64,000 nucleotides of DNA from Micromonospora_G sp044901685 (GCF_044901685.1 NZ_JBJDPS010000007.1:209536-273535); one strand, 5' to 3'. Counted from the stretch's first letter, positions 40,690 through 51,281 are shown. The notes: generated by a model from the sequence alone, not told the origin. Made by a program: numbers and translations.

Positions 40690-43600
40690 ATGAGAGGTCG
40701 TGTACGTACCCGTGCCTGGTGGCGCGCGGTGGGTCTGGCCGCCGGTCTGGTCGGCCTGCTGGCCACCTCGGCGTACGCCGAGGAGCAGCCGGCGCCGCTG
40801 ACCACGTCGGCCGTGGCCGTGCAGGAGGAGAACCCGGTCCGGGACACCGAGGCGGAGGCGGCCGTCGCCGCGGTCGCGCTCAACCAGCCGGTGGAGGTGC
40901 TCGCCTACCGCAGCGAGTACCGGGACGTGTTCGCCCAGCCGGACGGGTCGCTGATCGCCAACGACCACACCCAGCCGGTCCGGGTGATCCAGAACGGCGA
41001 GTGGGTTCCGACCGACGCGACGCTGGTGCCGGGTCCGTCCGGCACCATCGTGCCCACCGCCGCCATGATCGACATGCGCTTCAGTGCCGGCGGTTCGACA
41101 CCACTGGTGGTGGTCGACCGGGACGGCAAGACCCTCAGCCTGCAGTGGCCGTGGACCCTGCCGACGCCGGTCCTCAACGGTGACCAGGCGACGTACCCGA
41201 ACGTCTTCCCGGACGTCGACCTGGTGCTCAACACGACGATCGAGGGTTTCTCCCACATCATCGTGATCAAGACACCGGAGGCGGGTGACATCCCGGAGTT
41301 GCAGAACCTCCAGCTCGGTGTCTCGGCCAGCGGGTTGACCGTCGAGGAGACCGAGGACGGCGGGGTCGTCGCCCTCGACCCGGCCACCGGCAACCCGGTG
41401 ATCGAGACCGGCGCGCCGACGATGTGGGACGACGGCGACACCCCTGGGGAGGGCCAGCGGTCGGCCGACACGCAGGCGGACGGCGACGACCCCACCGTCG
41501 GCCCCTCGGAGAGCGCCAAGGTGGCACCGGTCGGCCTCGAACTGACCGGCGACACCCTCACCCTCACCCCCGACCGGGCGATGCTCGACGACCCCGGCAC
41601 CAACTGGCCGGTCTACGTCGACCCGGTCTGGCAGGCGACCAGCAACAGCGCCTGGGCCATGGTGGACAGCGGTTACCCGAGCGAGGAGTACTGGAAGTTC
41701 GACGGCAAGCGGCACGAGCGGATCGGCCTCTGCCCGGAGTCCTGCAACAGCTCCAAGGTCAAGCGGCTGTTCTACACGCTGGCCACCCCGTACGCCGGCA
41801 AGACGATCATGTCGGCCGAGTTCCGGGTCACCATGCAGCACGCGTGGAACTCGACCCCACAGGCGGCGGCGCTCTACCTGATGCCGGCGGGGATCAAGTC
41901 CTCGACGAACTGGAGCAACCAGCCCGGTGGCAGCGGTTGGAGTGGTGCCAACCACCTGGAGTCCAAATCCCCGACCAGCACCCAGTCGTCGTGCACCTCC
42001 ACCAACCAGAACGCGAGTTGGAACGCCAAGGAGGCGGTGCAACTCGCGGTGACCAACAAGTGGAGCAACATCACGCTCGGCATCAAGGCGGTCAACGAGG
42101 GCAACTCGCAGCACAGCAAGCGCTTCTGCGACAACGCCGTCCTGTCGGTCCGGTACAACCGGGCGCCGCAGATCGCCGCGGTGGCCGACCTGACCATGTC
42201 GCCCGGTGGGCAGTGTGTCTTCGGCGCCAGCCGCCCGTACACCGACGTTCCGCCGATGCTGAACGCGGTGCTGCGCGACCCGGACCACTCGTCCGCGCAC
42301 GCCGAGCAGATCAAGGCCGAGTTCAAGGTCACCTGGACGCCGTCCGGCGGCACCCTGCAGACCCGCGGTTTCACCACGGCCCTGAAGTCCAGCGGCTCGG
42401 TGTTCCAGTACAAGGTGCCCGCCGAGATCCCGCAGAACGTGGTGATCTCGTGGGAGGTCCGGGCGAGCGACAACACGAGCTGGGGACCGTGGAGCTCCGA
42501 CGGCACCCGTAACCCGTGCGAGTTCACGTACGACGCCAGCAGCCCGGCGCCACCGGACATCGACTCGGCCATCTACCTGCCGGAGGACGCCGCCGACAAC
42601 GGCACGCCGGACGCGCCGAGCTGCAACAACAACTCGGACCTCTGGCAGGGCTCGATCGGGGTCTACGGCACCTTCACCTTCGACTCCGCCGCCACCGACG
42701 TGTACGCCTACCGGTTCGGCTTCAACACCAACCCCAACCCGGACCAGGCGACCTGGCTGCGCCCCACGACCGACGGCGGGCCGGTGTCGATGCAGTGGCT
42801 GCCGGACAAGGAAGGCCCGCGTACGGTCAACGTGCAGGCGGTCGACCGGGCCGGCCGGTCCAGCAGCATCGCCTCCTGCACCTTCCGGGTCGGCAAGACC
42901 CCGCCGATCTCGCAGTGGCCGCTCTTCGACGTCTCCGGCGACCCGAACGCCGATGACCAGTTCGGCGGCAACGCCGCCACGGCCGGCTCGGGGGCGACCT
43001 TCGGCGTGGCCGGTCCCGGCGGACCGTCGGACACCGCCGTCCGGCTCGACGGCACCCCGAACGGCTTCCTGGCCACCGACGCCAACGTGCTCCGCGACAC
43101 CGGCAAGAGCTTCGTGGTGACCGCCTGGGTGAAGACGACCGACGTCAACCGGCGGCAGACCGCGATCAGCCAGGACGGTACGGGGGAGAGCGGCTTCAGC
43201 CTCGGTGTCGAGAACGGCTCCTGGGTGTTCCGGCTGCCCGTCTCCGACGTCAACTCCCTCGGCGAGTGGAAGGTCTCGGTGGCCGGTGCCACCACCGGGT
43301 GGACGTACCTGACCGCGCTCTACGACGCGGCGCAGCGGACCATCTCGTTGCAGGTCGGCGACGGCACGCCGGTCACCGCCGAGCGGCGGTCGGTGACCAA
43401 GTCCCGGGGCGGCATCCAGTTGGGCCGGCGGTTGACCAAGAGTGGTTACACCGACCACTGGCAGGGCGAGCTGGCCGATGTCTCGCTCTTCGACCGGCTG
43501 ATCCAGGGCCAGGAGGTCACCGGCCTGAAGAAGACGGCGCCGACCCGGGCGGCGTACTGGCAGACGAACACCGCGACCGGCGTGACCAGTCCGGAGTACG

Positions 43601-44214
43601 GCGGCGGCGCGCAACTGACCCTCGGGGCGGAGGCATCCGTCTACCGGCACCCGGCGCTGGCCCTGCTCGGTGGCGGCCACCTTGCGCTCACCGGCAAGCC
43701 CGCCTCGTACGCCAGCACCACCGTCAACGCCGACACGGCCGGCAGCTTCACCGTCGCCGCACGGGTGAAGCTCAGCAGCGACTGCCAGGGCACCCCGATG
43801 ACGGTCTTCTCGCAGAAGGGGGCGCACGACAGCGCCTTCGTGCTGCGCTGCAACACGCTCGGCAACTGGGAGTTGGCGGTGCCCGGCGCGGACGTGGTCG
43901 GCGGCGAGTCGACGGTGGTCGACACCGGCGAGCGGCCGAAGACCCTCGGCAAGGGTGACCACCTGGCGCTGGTCTACAACGGCTACACCCGGGAGATGCT
44001 GCTGTACGTCAACGGCGTGCCGACCGACGCGATCGAGCTGATCACGCCGTTCGTCGCGACCGGCGGTCTGCAGATCGGTCGGGCGTTCGTGGACGACAGC
44101 TTCCGCGAGGGGCTCTCCGGAGCCGTCGACGACGTACGGGTCTACAGCGGTGTCGCCGACTCCACCCTGGTCCAGCGCATCGGCTTCCCGACCAGGGAAA
44201 CGCCGGCTCTCTGA
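40690..44214 (+). CDS. Large secreted protein with DNRLRE and two LamG domains
   Basis: 1174 residues from the ATG at 40690 (GGGGAGGA 7 nt upstream). Signal peptide RTRAWWRAVGLAAGLVGLLA, cleavage near AYA-EE. A conserved ~200-residue N-terminal region of RHS-associated secreted proteins is followed by a DNRLRE/CBM-like domain (~315-500; Cys-rich, WKFDGKRHERIGLCP), a fibronectin-like linker region, then two LamG/concanavalin domains (~745-945 and ~955-1165) with AWVKTTD and LGRRL-type strands. Probably a cell-surface or extracellular binding protein. It directly precedes the RHS toxin gene, an association common in actinomycetes. A 15-bp-stem hairpin separates the two genes. Confidence 0.85.
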   Translation: MRGRVRTRAWWRAVGLAAGLVGLLATSAYAEEQPAPLTTSAVAVQEENPVRDTEAEAAVAAVALNQPVEVLAYRSEYRDVFAQPDGSLIANDHTQPVRVIQNGEWVPTDATLVPGPSGTIVPTAAMIDMRFSAGGSTPLVVVDRDGKTLSLQWPWTLPTPVLNGDQATYPNVFPDVDLVLNTTIEGFSHIIVIKTPEAGDIPELQNLQLGVSASGLTVEETEDGGVVALDPATGNPVIETGAPTMWDDGDTPGEGQRSADTQADGDDPTVGPSESAKVAPVGLELTGDTLTLTPDRAMLDDPGTNWPVYVDPVWQATSNSAWAMVDSGYPSEEYWKFDGKRHERIGLCPESCNSSKVKRLFYTLATPYAGKTIMSAEFRVTMQHAWNSTPQAAALYLMPAGIKSSTNWSNQPGGSGWSGANHLESKSPTSTQSSCTSTNQNASWNAKEAVQLAVTNKWSNITLGIKAVNEGNSQHSKRFCDNAVLSVRYNRAPQIAAVADLTMSPGGQCVFGASRPYTDVPPMLNAVLRDPDHSSAHAEQIKAEFKVTWTPSGGTLQTRGFTTALKSSGSVFQYKVPAEIPQNVVISWEVRASDNTSWGPWSSDGTRNPCEFTYDASSPAPPDIDSAIYLPEDAADNGTPDAPSCNNNSDLWQGSIGVYGTFTFDSAATDVYAYRFGFNTNPNPDQATWLRPTTDGGPVSMQWLPDKEGPRTVNVQAVDRAGRSSSIASCTFRVGKTPPISQWPLFDVSGDPNADDQFGGNAATAGSGATFGVAGPGGPSDTAVRLDGTPNGFLATDANVLRDTGKSFVVTAWVKTTDVNRRQTAISQDGTGESGFSLGVENGSWVFRLPVSDVNSLGEWKVSVAGATTGWTYLTALYDAAQRTISLQVGDGTPVTAERRSVTKSRGGIQLGRRLTKSGYTDHWQGELADVSLFDRLIQGQEVTGLKKTAPTRAAYWQTNTATGVTSPEYGGGAQLTLGAEASVYRHPALALLGGGHLALTGKPASYASTTVNADTAGSFTVAARVKLSSDCQGTPMTVFSQKGAHDSAFVLRCNTLGNWELAVPGADVVGGESTVVDTGERPKTLGKGDHLALVYNGYTREMLLYVNGVPTDAIELITPFVATGGLQIGRAFVDDSFREGLSGAVDDVRVYSGVADSTLVQRIGFPTRETPAL

Positions 44215-44222
44215 CCGTCCGA

Positions 44223-44255
44223 GGTCCGGGCCGCCCGTCCCGGGCGGCCCGGACC
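44223..44255 (+). terminator. Terminator-like hairpin between the LamG and RHS genes
   Basis: GGTCCGGGCCGCCCG (44223-44237), 3-nt loop, perfect complement 44241-44255. Very GC-rich, no U-tract. Confidence 0.65.
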
Positions 44256-44293
44256 CCCCTGTCGTTCCCGCTCGTGCGAGCCCTGGAGGGGCG

Positions 44294-47200
44294 ATGTTCT
44301 CCCGTTCGTTCATCTCGTCCGGCGTCTTTCGACGCCGGGTCGTCCGACCCGTGGCCTGGGCGATGGCCGGCGTCCTCGGCGCCAGCCTGATCCAGGTGGC
44401 GACGCCGCCGGCAGCCGCGGCCCCCAAGGACAGCAACCGGCCCACCGTCAACGACTCCGGCCGCATCCTGGGCGAGCGGGCACCGATTCCGGTGAAGCCC
44501 CGCAAGCCGGACGCCGCCGCCAAGGCAGCCGCGACCAAGCCGGCCGCACCGTCCTGGCCGGCGGCCGGCGCGACCGAGATCAGCCTCGGCGCGAACCGTT
44601 CCACCGGCGTCGCCGCGTCCGGTACCACCAAGGCGGGCGGGCTGGCGGTCTCGGTCGGTGCCGCCACCGCCCCGGCCGACGGCGCCCGCACCAGCAGCAC
44701 AGCCGCGGTCTCGACCCCGGGCCGGGTCAAGGTCGAGGTGCTGGAGCGCAAGGTCTCGGAACGGGCGAAGGTCGACGGGCCGGTGCTGCGGCTCGGCCGC
44801 ACCGACGGGCAACAGACACCCGGCACCGTCCAACTCGGCGTCGGGTACGACGGCCTCGCGAACCTCTTCGGCGGTGACTTCGGCACCCGGCTGCGGTTGG
44901 CCCGGTTGCCGGAGTGCGCGCTGAGCACACCGGAAAAGCCGGAGTGTGCCGCCGAGCCGGTGCCGACGCTGAACAACGGCGAGGACCACACGCTGTCGGC
45001 ACAGGCGTCCACGCCGGCCGGTGCCGGTGCCCTCTACGCCATGATCGCCGCCGACTCGTCCTCCCAGGGCAACTACGGCGCCACCACGCTCGCCCCGTCG
45101 TCGAAGTGGTCGGTCGCCCCGTCCACCGGCGGATTCTCCTGGTCGTACCCGTTGCGTACGCCGCCGGTGCCCGGCGGTGGCGGTCCCGGCATCACCCTGG
45201 CCTACTCCTCGCAGTCGGTCGACGGTCGGACGGCGACGACGAACAACCAGGGCTCCTGGATCGGCGAGGGGTTCAGCTACGAGCCCGGCCACATCGAGCG
45301 CCGCTACAAGCCCTGCGCCGACGACGGCCACGATACCTCCGCCGACCAGTGCTGGGCGTACGACAACGCCACCATCCTGCTCAACGGCAAGTCGACCGAA
45401 CTGGTCAAGAGCGGTAACACCTGGAAGTTCGCCACCGACGACGGTTCCAAGGTCGTACGAGAGACCGGGGCGGTCAACGGCGACGACGACGGTGAGCACT
45501 GGATCGTCTCCACCACCGACGGCACCAAGTACTACTTCGGGTTGAACCGCCTGCCGGGATGGTCGGCGAACAAGGAGGAGACGAACTCCACCTGGACCCT
45601 CCCGGTCTACGGCGACGACGCCAACGAGCCGTGCGAGAAGCCGGCGTTCGCGGACTCGTACTGCGACCAGGCGTGGCGGTGGAGCCTCGACTACGTCAAG
45701 GACCGGTACGGCAACGTCACCTCCTACTTCTACAACCGGGAGAGCAACTACTTCGCCCGTGGCCGGCGCACCGACGCCAACGGGGTGGAGTACCACCGGG
45801 GCGGCTGGCTCAAGCGCGTCGACTACGGTCAGCGCGACGGCCAGGTCTACAGCACCAACGCTCCGGCCCGGGTTCGCTTCGACACCCAGGAGCGGTGCCT
45901 CCCGACCACCGGGATCGACTGTGACCCGCAGGACCTGAACAGCACCACGGCGTCGCACTGGCCGGACGTACCGTTCGACCGCAACTGCGCCAAGGACACG
46001 AAGTGCAAGGCCGACCAGATCACCGCCACGTTCTGGACCCGGGCCCGGCTGACCGGCATCACCACGGAGATCCGTGGCGCCTCCGGCTGGACCCCGGTGG
46101 ACGAGTGGAAGCTCGACCACCTGCTGACCGACAACGGCGACGGCAGCCGCACCCTGTGGCTGCACAAGATCACGCACACCGGCAAGGTCGGCGGCAGCGC
46201 GGCGATGCCGGCGATCGAGTTCGCCGGGTTGCAGAAGCCGAACCGGATCGACCGGACCGGTGACTTCATCGCCCCGCTGATCCGGTTCCGGATGGCGACG
46301 GTCTACACCGACACCGGTGCACAGATCGACGTGAACTACAAGGACCCCGACTGCGCCGAGGGGAACCTGCCCACCGAGGGCAGGAGCACGAGACGGTGTT
46401 ACCCGGTCAAGTGGAACCCGCTCGGCAGCGGCGACCCGACCACCGACTGGTTCCACAAGTACGTGGTCGACGCGGTGATCGAGACCGACCGTACCGGTGG
46501 CTCCCCGGACATGGTCACCAGGTACGACTACCTCGACGGCGCCGCCTGGCGGCACGCCGAGCCGGACGGCATCACCGATCCGGAGGACCTGACCTGGAGC
46601 GAGTGGCGCGGTTACGGCAAGGTCGTGGTGACCGGTGGCAGCGGCCAGACGATGACCACCAAGACCGAGCACCGCTACCTGCGCGGCATGCACGGCGACA
46701 AGGACCCCGACGGCGGCACCCGGAGCGTGACGATCCGGGACTCGGCCGGCGTCGACCACGTCGACCACGACGAGTTCTCCGGCGTGGAGTTGGAGAGCAA
46801 GACCTTCGACGGCCCGACCGAGATCAGCAAGACGATCAAGACGCCGTGGCGGCACACCACCGCCACCGAGTCGCACTCCTGGGGCGCCAAGCGGGCGATC
46901 CTCACCAACACCTCGATCGCCCGGAACTTCACCGCGGTCGGTACCGGTTGGCGGGAGACCAAGACGACGTCGGAGTTCGAGACGACGTTCGGTCGTACCA
47001 CCAGGACCGAGAACGAGGGCGACGTCAGCAAGACCGGTGACGAGGCGTGCACCCGCACCACGTACGCCGACAGCGAGGCGCTGCACCTCTACACCCTCAC
47101 CGCCCAGGTCGAGTCGGTCGCGGTCAAGTGCTCGACCACCCCGGACCGGAAGACCCAGGTCCTGAGCGACAGCCGGACCCTGTACGACAACCTCGCGTTC

Positions 47201-50200
47201 GGTGCCGTGCCGACGCGCGGCAACCCGACTCGGGTCGAGCGCCTGGCCAGCCACAACGGCACCACCCCGACGTACGTCCGGGTGGCCGAGGGCACCTTCG
47301 ACAGCTACGGTCGACCGCTCACCGCCACCGACTCGGTCGGTACGGTGACCAAGACCGCGTACACCGAGACCAACGGGCTGACCACGAAGGTGGTGGAGAC
47401 CAGCCCGCTCGAACACGAGACGACCACCAACTACGCCCCGGCCTGGGGCAGCCCGGTCAGCCAGGTCGACCCGAACGACCTGACCAGCGAACTCGCGTAC
47501 GACCCGCTGGGCCGGCTGGTGACCGTCTGGTTGCCGGACCGGGCGGGCGAGCCGGTACCGAGCATCAAGTACACGTACCTGGTCCGCACCGACAAGGCGG
47601 TGGCGGTCAAGACGGAGAAGCAGCAGGGTGGTCTGGACCGCCGGTTCAGCGTCGAGTACCAGCTCTACGACGGGCTGCTCCGTCCCCGTCAGGTGCAGAC
47701 CGAGGGGCCGGACGGCACCCGCCTCATCGCCGACACCTTCTACACCGCCACCGGCAAGCTCGACCGGACGTACGCGACCTATCACGCGGCGGGGGCACCG
47801 AAGGACGAGATCTACCCGGCCGTCAATGGTGACGTGAACGGCCAGGCGCTCTACGTCTACGACGGTGCCGACCGGGTCAAGGCCGAAATCTTCCAGGTCG
47901 CCGGGGTGGAAAAGTGGCGCACCCTAACGACCTACGGCGGCGACCGGGTTTCCGTCGACCCGCCGCAGGGCGGCACGCCGACCACCACGGTCAGCAACGC
48001 CCTCGGCCAGACCACCGAACTGCTCCAGTACAAGGGCGCCGGACCCAGCGGCGACGCCGACAAGACCGAATACACGTACACGCAGTCCGGCCAGCTCGAG
48101 ACGGTCAAGGACCCGGCCGGCAACGTCTGGCGGCACAAGTACGACCAGCGCGGTCGCAAGATCGAATCCGTCGACCCGGACGCCGGCACCTCGACATACC
48201 GGTACGACGACCTTGACCGCCTGACCGGCACCACCAATGGCGTGGGGGCGAAGCTGACCCACACCTACGACACCATCGGTCGCAAGACGGCGACCTGGAA
48301 GGGCGATGCCGACACCGGCATCCTGCTCAGCCAGTGGACCTACGACCAGGAGCTTCTCGGCACGCTCTCGTCCACCAGCCGGTTCGTGGACGGTGCCGCG
48401 TACACCACCTACTACGGCATCTACGACGAGTTCTACCGTCCCCAGGGCACCTACTACGAGGTGCCGGACCACGCGGGCGCCGAACTCGCCGGCATGTACA
48501 CGTATGGCACCACCTACAACCCCGACGGCACGGTCCAGACCGTAGGAATGTCGGACGGTGGGGGCCTGCCGTACGAGGTGGTCGCGTACACCTACGACGA
48601 CCTGGACCGGCTCACGGCCACCACGGGTGACAGCGCATACCTGACCGACGTGGACTACGCCGCCACCGGTGAAATTCTCCAGGCCGAGGTTGCGGTCGGG
48701 CCCACCCGAGCCTGGTCGACGTACGAGTGGGAGCAGGGCTCAAAGCGGCTGAGCCGGCAGCGGCTCGACCGTGCCGGCGCTCCGGTTGTCGACATCGATG
48801 CCCGCTACAGCTACGACGCGGCCGGCAACATCCAGTCGATCGCGGACACTCCCAGCGGCACCCGCGATGTCCAGTGCTTCACCTACGACTACCTGCGCCG
48901 GATGGACCGGGCCTGGACCTCGGCCAGCACGGCCGAAGACCCGTGCGCGGGTGGCCCGGCGGCGACCGGAGTTGGCGGAGTGGCGCCGTACCACCACTCG
49001 TACACCTTCGACCTGGTGGGCAACCGCAAAACCGAGACCCAGTACGCGGCAAACGGGACTTCGCTGATCGAGCGTGCGTACGAGTACCCCGCTGCGGGGC
49101 AGGCGAAGCCCCACACTCTCTCCAGGATGACGGAGACGACCTCCTCCGGGACACAGCTGCACACCTACGAGTACGACAACAGCGGGAACACCACCAAGCG
49201 TACGAAGGCGGGTGTTGGTCAGGATCTTGTTTGGGACGCCGAAGGCAACCTGGAATCGGTGACGGAGGCAGGGAAGAAGACCAGCTTCCTTTACGACGTC
49301 GACGGTTCGCGCATGCTTCGCAAGGAGCCGGATGCCACGACCCTCTACCTGCCCGGCATGGAACTACGGCTTGACCACACCACCAGGTCGGTCGACGGTA
49401 CCCGCTACTACGGCATTCCCGGTGGCGGCACTCTCGTCCGGAAGCTCAACGGTTTCCACTACGTCGCACCCGATCACCACGGGACCGGCCAGGCAGTGGT
49501 CAACCAGAACGGTAGTGTCGTCCACCGCCGGTCCACTCCTTACGGCAGCCCTCGGGGTGTCCAACCGGCGCCCGGACAATGGCCAACGGAAAAGGGCTTC
49601 GTCAACGGCAATCAGGACTCCACCACTGGCCTGGTGAACATCGGAGCCCGGGAATACGACCCGATCACTGGACGATTCATATCCATCGATCCAATAGTTG
49701 ACGTCGGCGACCCGCAACAAATGCACGGCTATGCGTACGCAAACAACAACCCGATCTCCTTCTCTGACCCCGACGGGTTGAAGATGTGTTCGGACGATGT
49801 TTGTGGCCCTGGTGCCGACTTCGTCGACAGCACCGGCAAGTATCACGATGTTCCCGGCCACAACGACGGCTGTGGCGGATGCAGCGGGGCGTACGATCCG
49901 GACGCACCAGAGGAGAGCAATCCACGCAACGCCGACGGCGGCGGTGACGATGCCGCCGCTGCAGCGGCAGCTGCGGAACGCGCCCGCCAGGCAAGAATCG
50001 CCAAGGCCAAGAAGCTTATTCTCGAGGCTGCGAAAGAGCTTGCTGACATCGCCATGAAGGAACTTGGCATCACGGACGCGCTGAGTTGTCTTACCAAGGG
50101 CGACATGGGCGGCTGTCTCGAGACGGCGATCAACATAGCCACCTCCTTTGTCGGTGGGATGCTTATGAAGTTCGCCCGCAAGTACGGGGCACCCTGGCAG

Positions 50201-51112
50201 TGGGACGACGGGGCGAGGCTCGTCCAGAGGGTGAAGGGTCTCCTCGGCAAGCTAATCAGTGGTGTCAAGAACTTCTTCAAGAAGTGTCACAGCTTCGCGC
50301 CCGGCACGCTCGTGCTGATGGCGGACGGTTTGAAGAGACCGATCGAGGAGTTGAGAGAGGGTGACCAGGTTGTTGCGACCGATCCAGTAACCGGCAAGAC
50401 GGAAGTTCGGGAAGTAACCGATACCCATACCAACCAGGATCGCGACCTTACGGACCTCGCTCTTGTCGTCGCGGGTGGTGATCTGCGGGAACTGAAGACG
50501 ACCTGGCACCACCCCTTCTGGAGTGAGGATCGCAACGAGTGGGTCGACGCGGTTGACCTTCGGGTAGGGGAGCGGCTGCGGGGGGCCAGTCGTGAGTCGG
50601 TGCACGTCGCGGCGGTCCGGTCGTACCTTGGCGAGAAGGTGATGCACGACCTCACCGTCGCCGAGATCCATACGTACCATGTATTCGCCGGAGAAGCGCC
50701 AGTCCTCGTACACAACTGTGACGGGAACAAGCCGCCTTTTCCGAACAAAGAAGACCAAATGCTGAAAACCGAACTTGCCGAGGCTGCAGAAGCGGGCGTC
50801 AAACCCGTTGGTGTCGGAGAGGCTGGCTTTGATGAGGTGATCAGTGCGGGGAACGTTAAATGGGCGATGGCACTCGATGGAACCATTCGTGTCATTCCGC
50901 GTTCGGTGCGGGGCTTCGGGGAGATGTCGCACGCTATCATCTTCAGGGGGGCGGATGTTTTGGCGGCCGGGGAGGCTAGAATCAGGAAGAGTGGCGATGG
51001 TTATGTAGGTGACTTTATTAACAACCACAGCGGCCACTATAAGCCGTGCGCATGCAGTCGTGAGGTGGCGAGGGAGGCCTTTGCGGAGCTGGGTATTGTC
51101 TTCCCGGACTAG
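44294..51112 (+). CDS. RHS/YD-repeat polymorphic toxin with Hint pretoxin domain
   Basis: 2272 residues from the ATG at 44294 (GGAGGGG upstream). An N-terminal signal/anchor (RPVAWAMAGVLGASLIQVA) precedes ~250 disordered residues, a long YD-repeat shell (for example EYTYTQSGQLETVKDPAGN, TYTYDDLDRL-type), and the RHS core motif REYDPITGRFISIDPI and YAYANNNPISFSDPDG (~1790-1830). After a helical pretoxin stretch, a Hint domain spans ~1998-2142, from Cys in KKCHSFAPGTLV to VLVHNC, with TWHHPFW and the HDLTV strand. The last ~130 residues are the toxin tip, with EMSHAIIF and FINNHSGHYKPCACS. The tip activity is unknown. GC content falls over the last ~1.4 kb. Confidence 0.93.
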   Translation: MFSRSFISSGVFRRRVVRPVAWAMAGVLGASLIQVATPPAAAAPKDSNRPTVNDSGRILGERAPIPVKPRKPDAAAKAAATKPAAPSWPAAGATEISLGANRSTGVAASGTTKAGGLAVSVGAATAPADGARTSSTAAVSTPGRVKVEVLERKVSERAKVDGPVLRLGRTDGQQTPGTVQLGVGYDGLANLFGGDFGTRLRLARLPECALSTPEKPECAAEPVPTLNNGEDHTLSAQASTPAGAGALYAMIAADSSSQGNYGATTLAPSSKWSVAPSTGGFSWSYPLRTPPVPGGGGPGITLAYSSQSVDGRTATTNNQGSWIGEGFSYEPGHIERRYKPCADDGHDTSADQCWAYDNATILLNGKSTELVKSGNTWKFATDDGSKVVRETGAVNGDDDGEHWIVSTTDGTKYYFGLNRLPGWSANKEETNSTWTLPVYGDDANEPCEKPAFADSYCDQAWRWSLDYVKDRYGNVTSYFYNRESNYFARGRRTDANGVEYHRGGWLKRVDYGQRDGQVYSTNAPARVRFDTQERCLPTTGIDCDPQDLNSTTASHWPDVPFDRNCAKDTKCKADQITATFWTRARLTGITTEIRGASGWTPVDEWKLDHLLTDNGDGSRTLWLHKITHTGKVGGSAAMPAIEFAGLQKPNRIDRTGDFIAPLIRFRMATVYTDTGAQIDVNYKDPDCAEGNLPTEGRSTRRCYPVKWNPLGSGDPTTDWFHKYVVDAVIETDRTGGSPDMVTRYDYLDGAAWRHAEPDGITDPEDLTWSEWRGYGKVVVTGGSGQTMTTKTEHRYLRGMHGDKDPDGGTRSVTIRDSAGVDHVDHDEFSGVELESKTFDGPTEISKTIKTPWRHTTATESHSWGAKRAILTNTSIARNFTAVGTGWRETKTTSEFETTFGRTTRTENEGDVSKTGDEACTRTTYADSEALHLYTLTAQVESVAVKCSTTPDRKTQVLSDSRTLYDNLAFGAVPTRGNPTRVERLASHNGTTPTYVRVAEGTFDSYGRPLTATDSVGTVTKTAYTETNGLTTKVVETSPLEHETTTNYAPAWGSPVSQVDPNDLTSELAYDPLGRLVTVWLPDRAGEPVPSIKYTYLVRTDKAVAVKTEKQQGGLDRRFSVEYQLYDGLLRPRQVQTEGPDGTRLIADTFYTATGKLDRTYATYHAAGAPKDEIYPAVNGDVNGQALYVYDGADRVKAEIFQVAGVEKWRTLTTYGGDRVSVDPPQGGTPTTTVSNALGQTTELLQYKGAGPSGDADKTEYTYTQSGQLETVKDPAGNVWRHKYDQRGRKIESVDPDAGTSTYRYDDLDRLTGTTNGVGAKLTHTYDTIGRKTATWKGDADTGILLSQWTYDQELLGTLSSTSRFVDGAAYTTYYGIYDEFYRPQGTYYEVPDHAGAELAGMYTYGTTYNPDGTVQTVGMSDGGGLPYEVVAYTYDDLDRLTATTGDSAYLTDVDYAATGEILQAEVAVGPTRAWSTYEWEQGSKRLSRQRLDRAGAPVVDIDARYSYDAAGNIQSIADTPSGTRDVQCFTYDYLRRMDRAWTSASTAEDPCAGGPAATGVGGVAPYHHSYTFDLVGNRKTETQYAANGTSLIERAYEYPAAGQAKPHTLSRMTETTSSGTQLHTYEYDNSGNTTKRTKAGVGQDLVWDAEGNLESVTEAGKKTSFLYDVDGSRMLRKEPDATTLYLPGMELRLDHTTRSVDGTRYYGIPGGGTLVRKLNGFHYVAPDHHGTGQAVVNQNGSVVHRRSTPYGSPRGVQPAPGQWPTEKGFVNGNQDSTTGLVNIGAREYDPITGRFISIDPIVDVGDPQQMHGYAYANNNPISFSDPDGLKMCSDDVCGPGADFVDSTGKYHDVPGHNDGCGGCSGAYDPDAPEESNPRNADGGGDDAAAAAAAAERARQARIAKAKKLILEAAKELADIAMKELGITDALSCLTKGDMGGCLETAINIATSFVGGMLMKFARKYGAPWQWDDGARLVQRVKGLLGKLISGVKNFFKKCHSFAPGTLVLMADGLKRPIEELREGDQVVATDPVTGKTEVREVTDTHTNQDRDLTDLALVVAGGDLRELKTTWHHPFWSEDRNEWVDAVDLRVGERLRGASRESVHVAAVRSYLGEKVMHDLTVAEIHTYHVFAGEAPVLVHNCDGNKPPFPNKEDQMLKTELAEAAEAGVKPVGVGEAGFDEVISAGNVKWAMALDGTIRVIPRSVRGFGEMSHAIIFRGADVLAAGEARIRKSGDGYVGDFINNHSGHYKPCACSREVAREAFAELGIVFPD
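50285..50719 (+). other. Hint (intein-like) autoprocessing domain within the RHS toxin
   Basis: Encodes residues ~1998-2142: initial Cys, LVLMADGLKRPIEELREGD, the TxxH motif in KTTWHHPF, and terminal HNC. Such domains cleave off the C-terminal toxin. Confidence 0.85.
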
Positions 51113-51153
51113 TTGCATTTTCGGCTGAACATAATTGACTATCTGTATACTGG

Positions 51154-51183
51154 GCGGCCGCTCGACTCGTGCGTCGAGCGGCC
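51154..51183 (+). terminator. Hairpin between the RHS toxin and its candidate immunity gene
   Basis: CGGCCGCTCGAC (51154-51165), 6-nt loop, perfect 12-bp complement (51172-51183). Confidence 0.65.
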
Positions 51184-51281
51184 GTTCTGGGGTCCGGGGC
51201 TGTGGTCGTGGATAATGCATGTGGGATCGGTGCGTCAGTTTGAGTTGCGGCATGAGAATTGGCGCAGGGAGAGGAAGTGGC

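Noticed and set aside
40669..45012. 1447-codon open frame on the minus strand opposite the LamG and RHS genes
   Set aside because: Antisense to well-supported genes; composition is Val/Arg/Gly/Asp-rich with no domain, typical of the shadow frame in high-GC codon bias.
44042..47785. 1247-codon minus-strand open frame opposite the RHS gene
   Set aside because: Same shadow-frame character; the plus-strand RHS repeats are unambiguous.
51134..51150. TTGACT and TATACT as a promoter for the RHS immunity gene
   Set aside because: The boxes are only 5 nt apart, far too close for a -35/-10 pair; an extended -10 alone is possible but unsupported.
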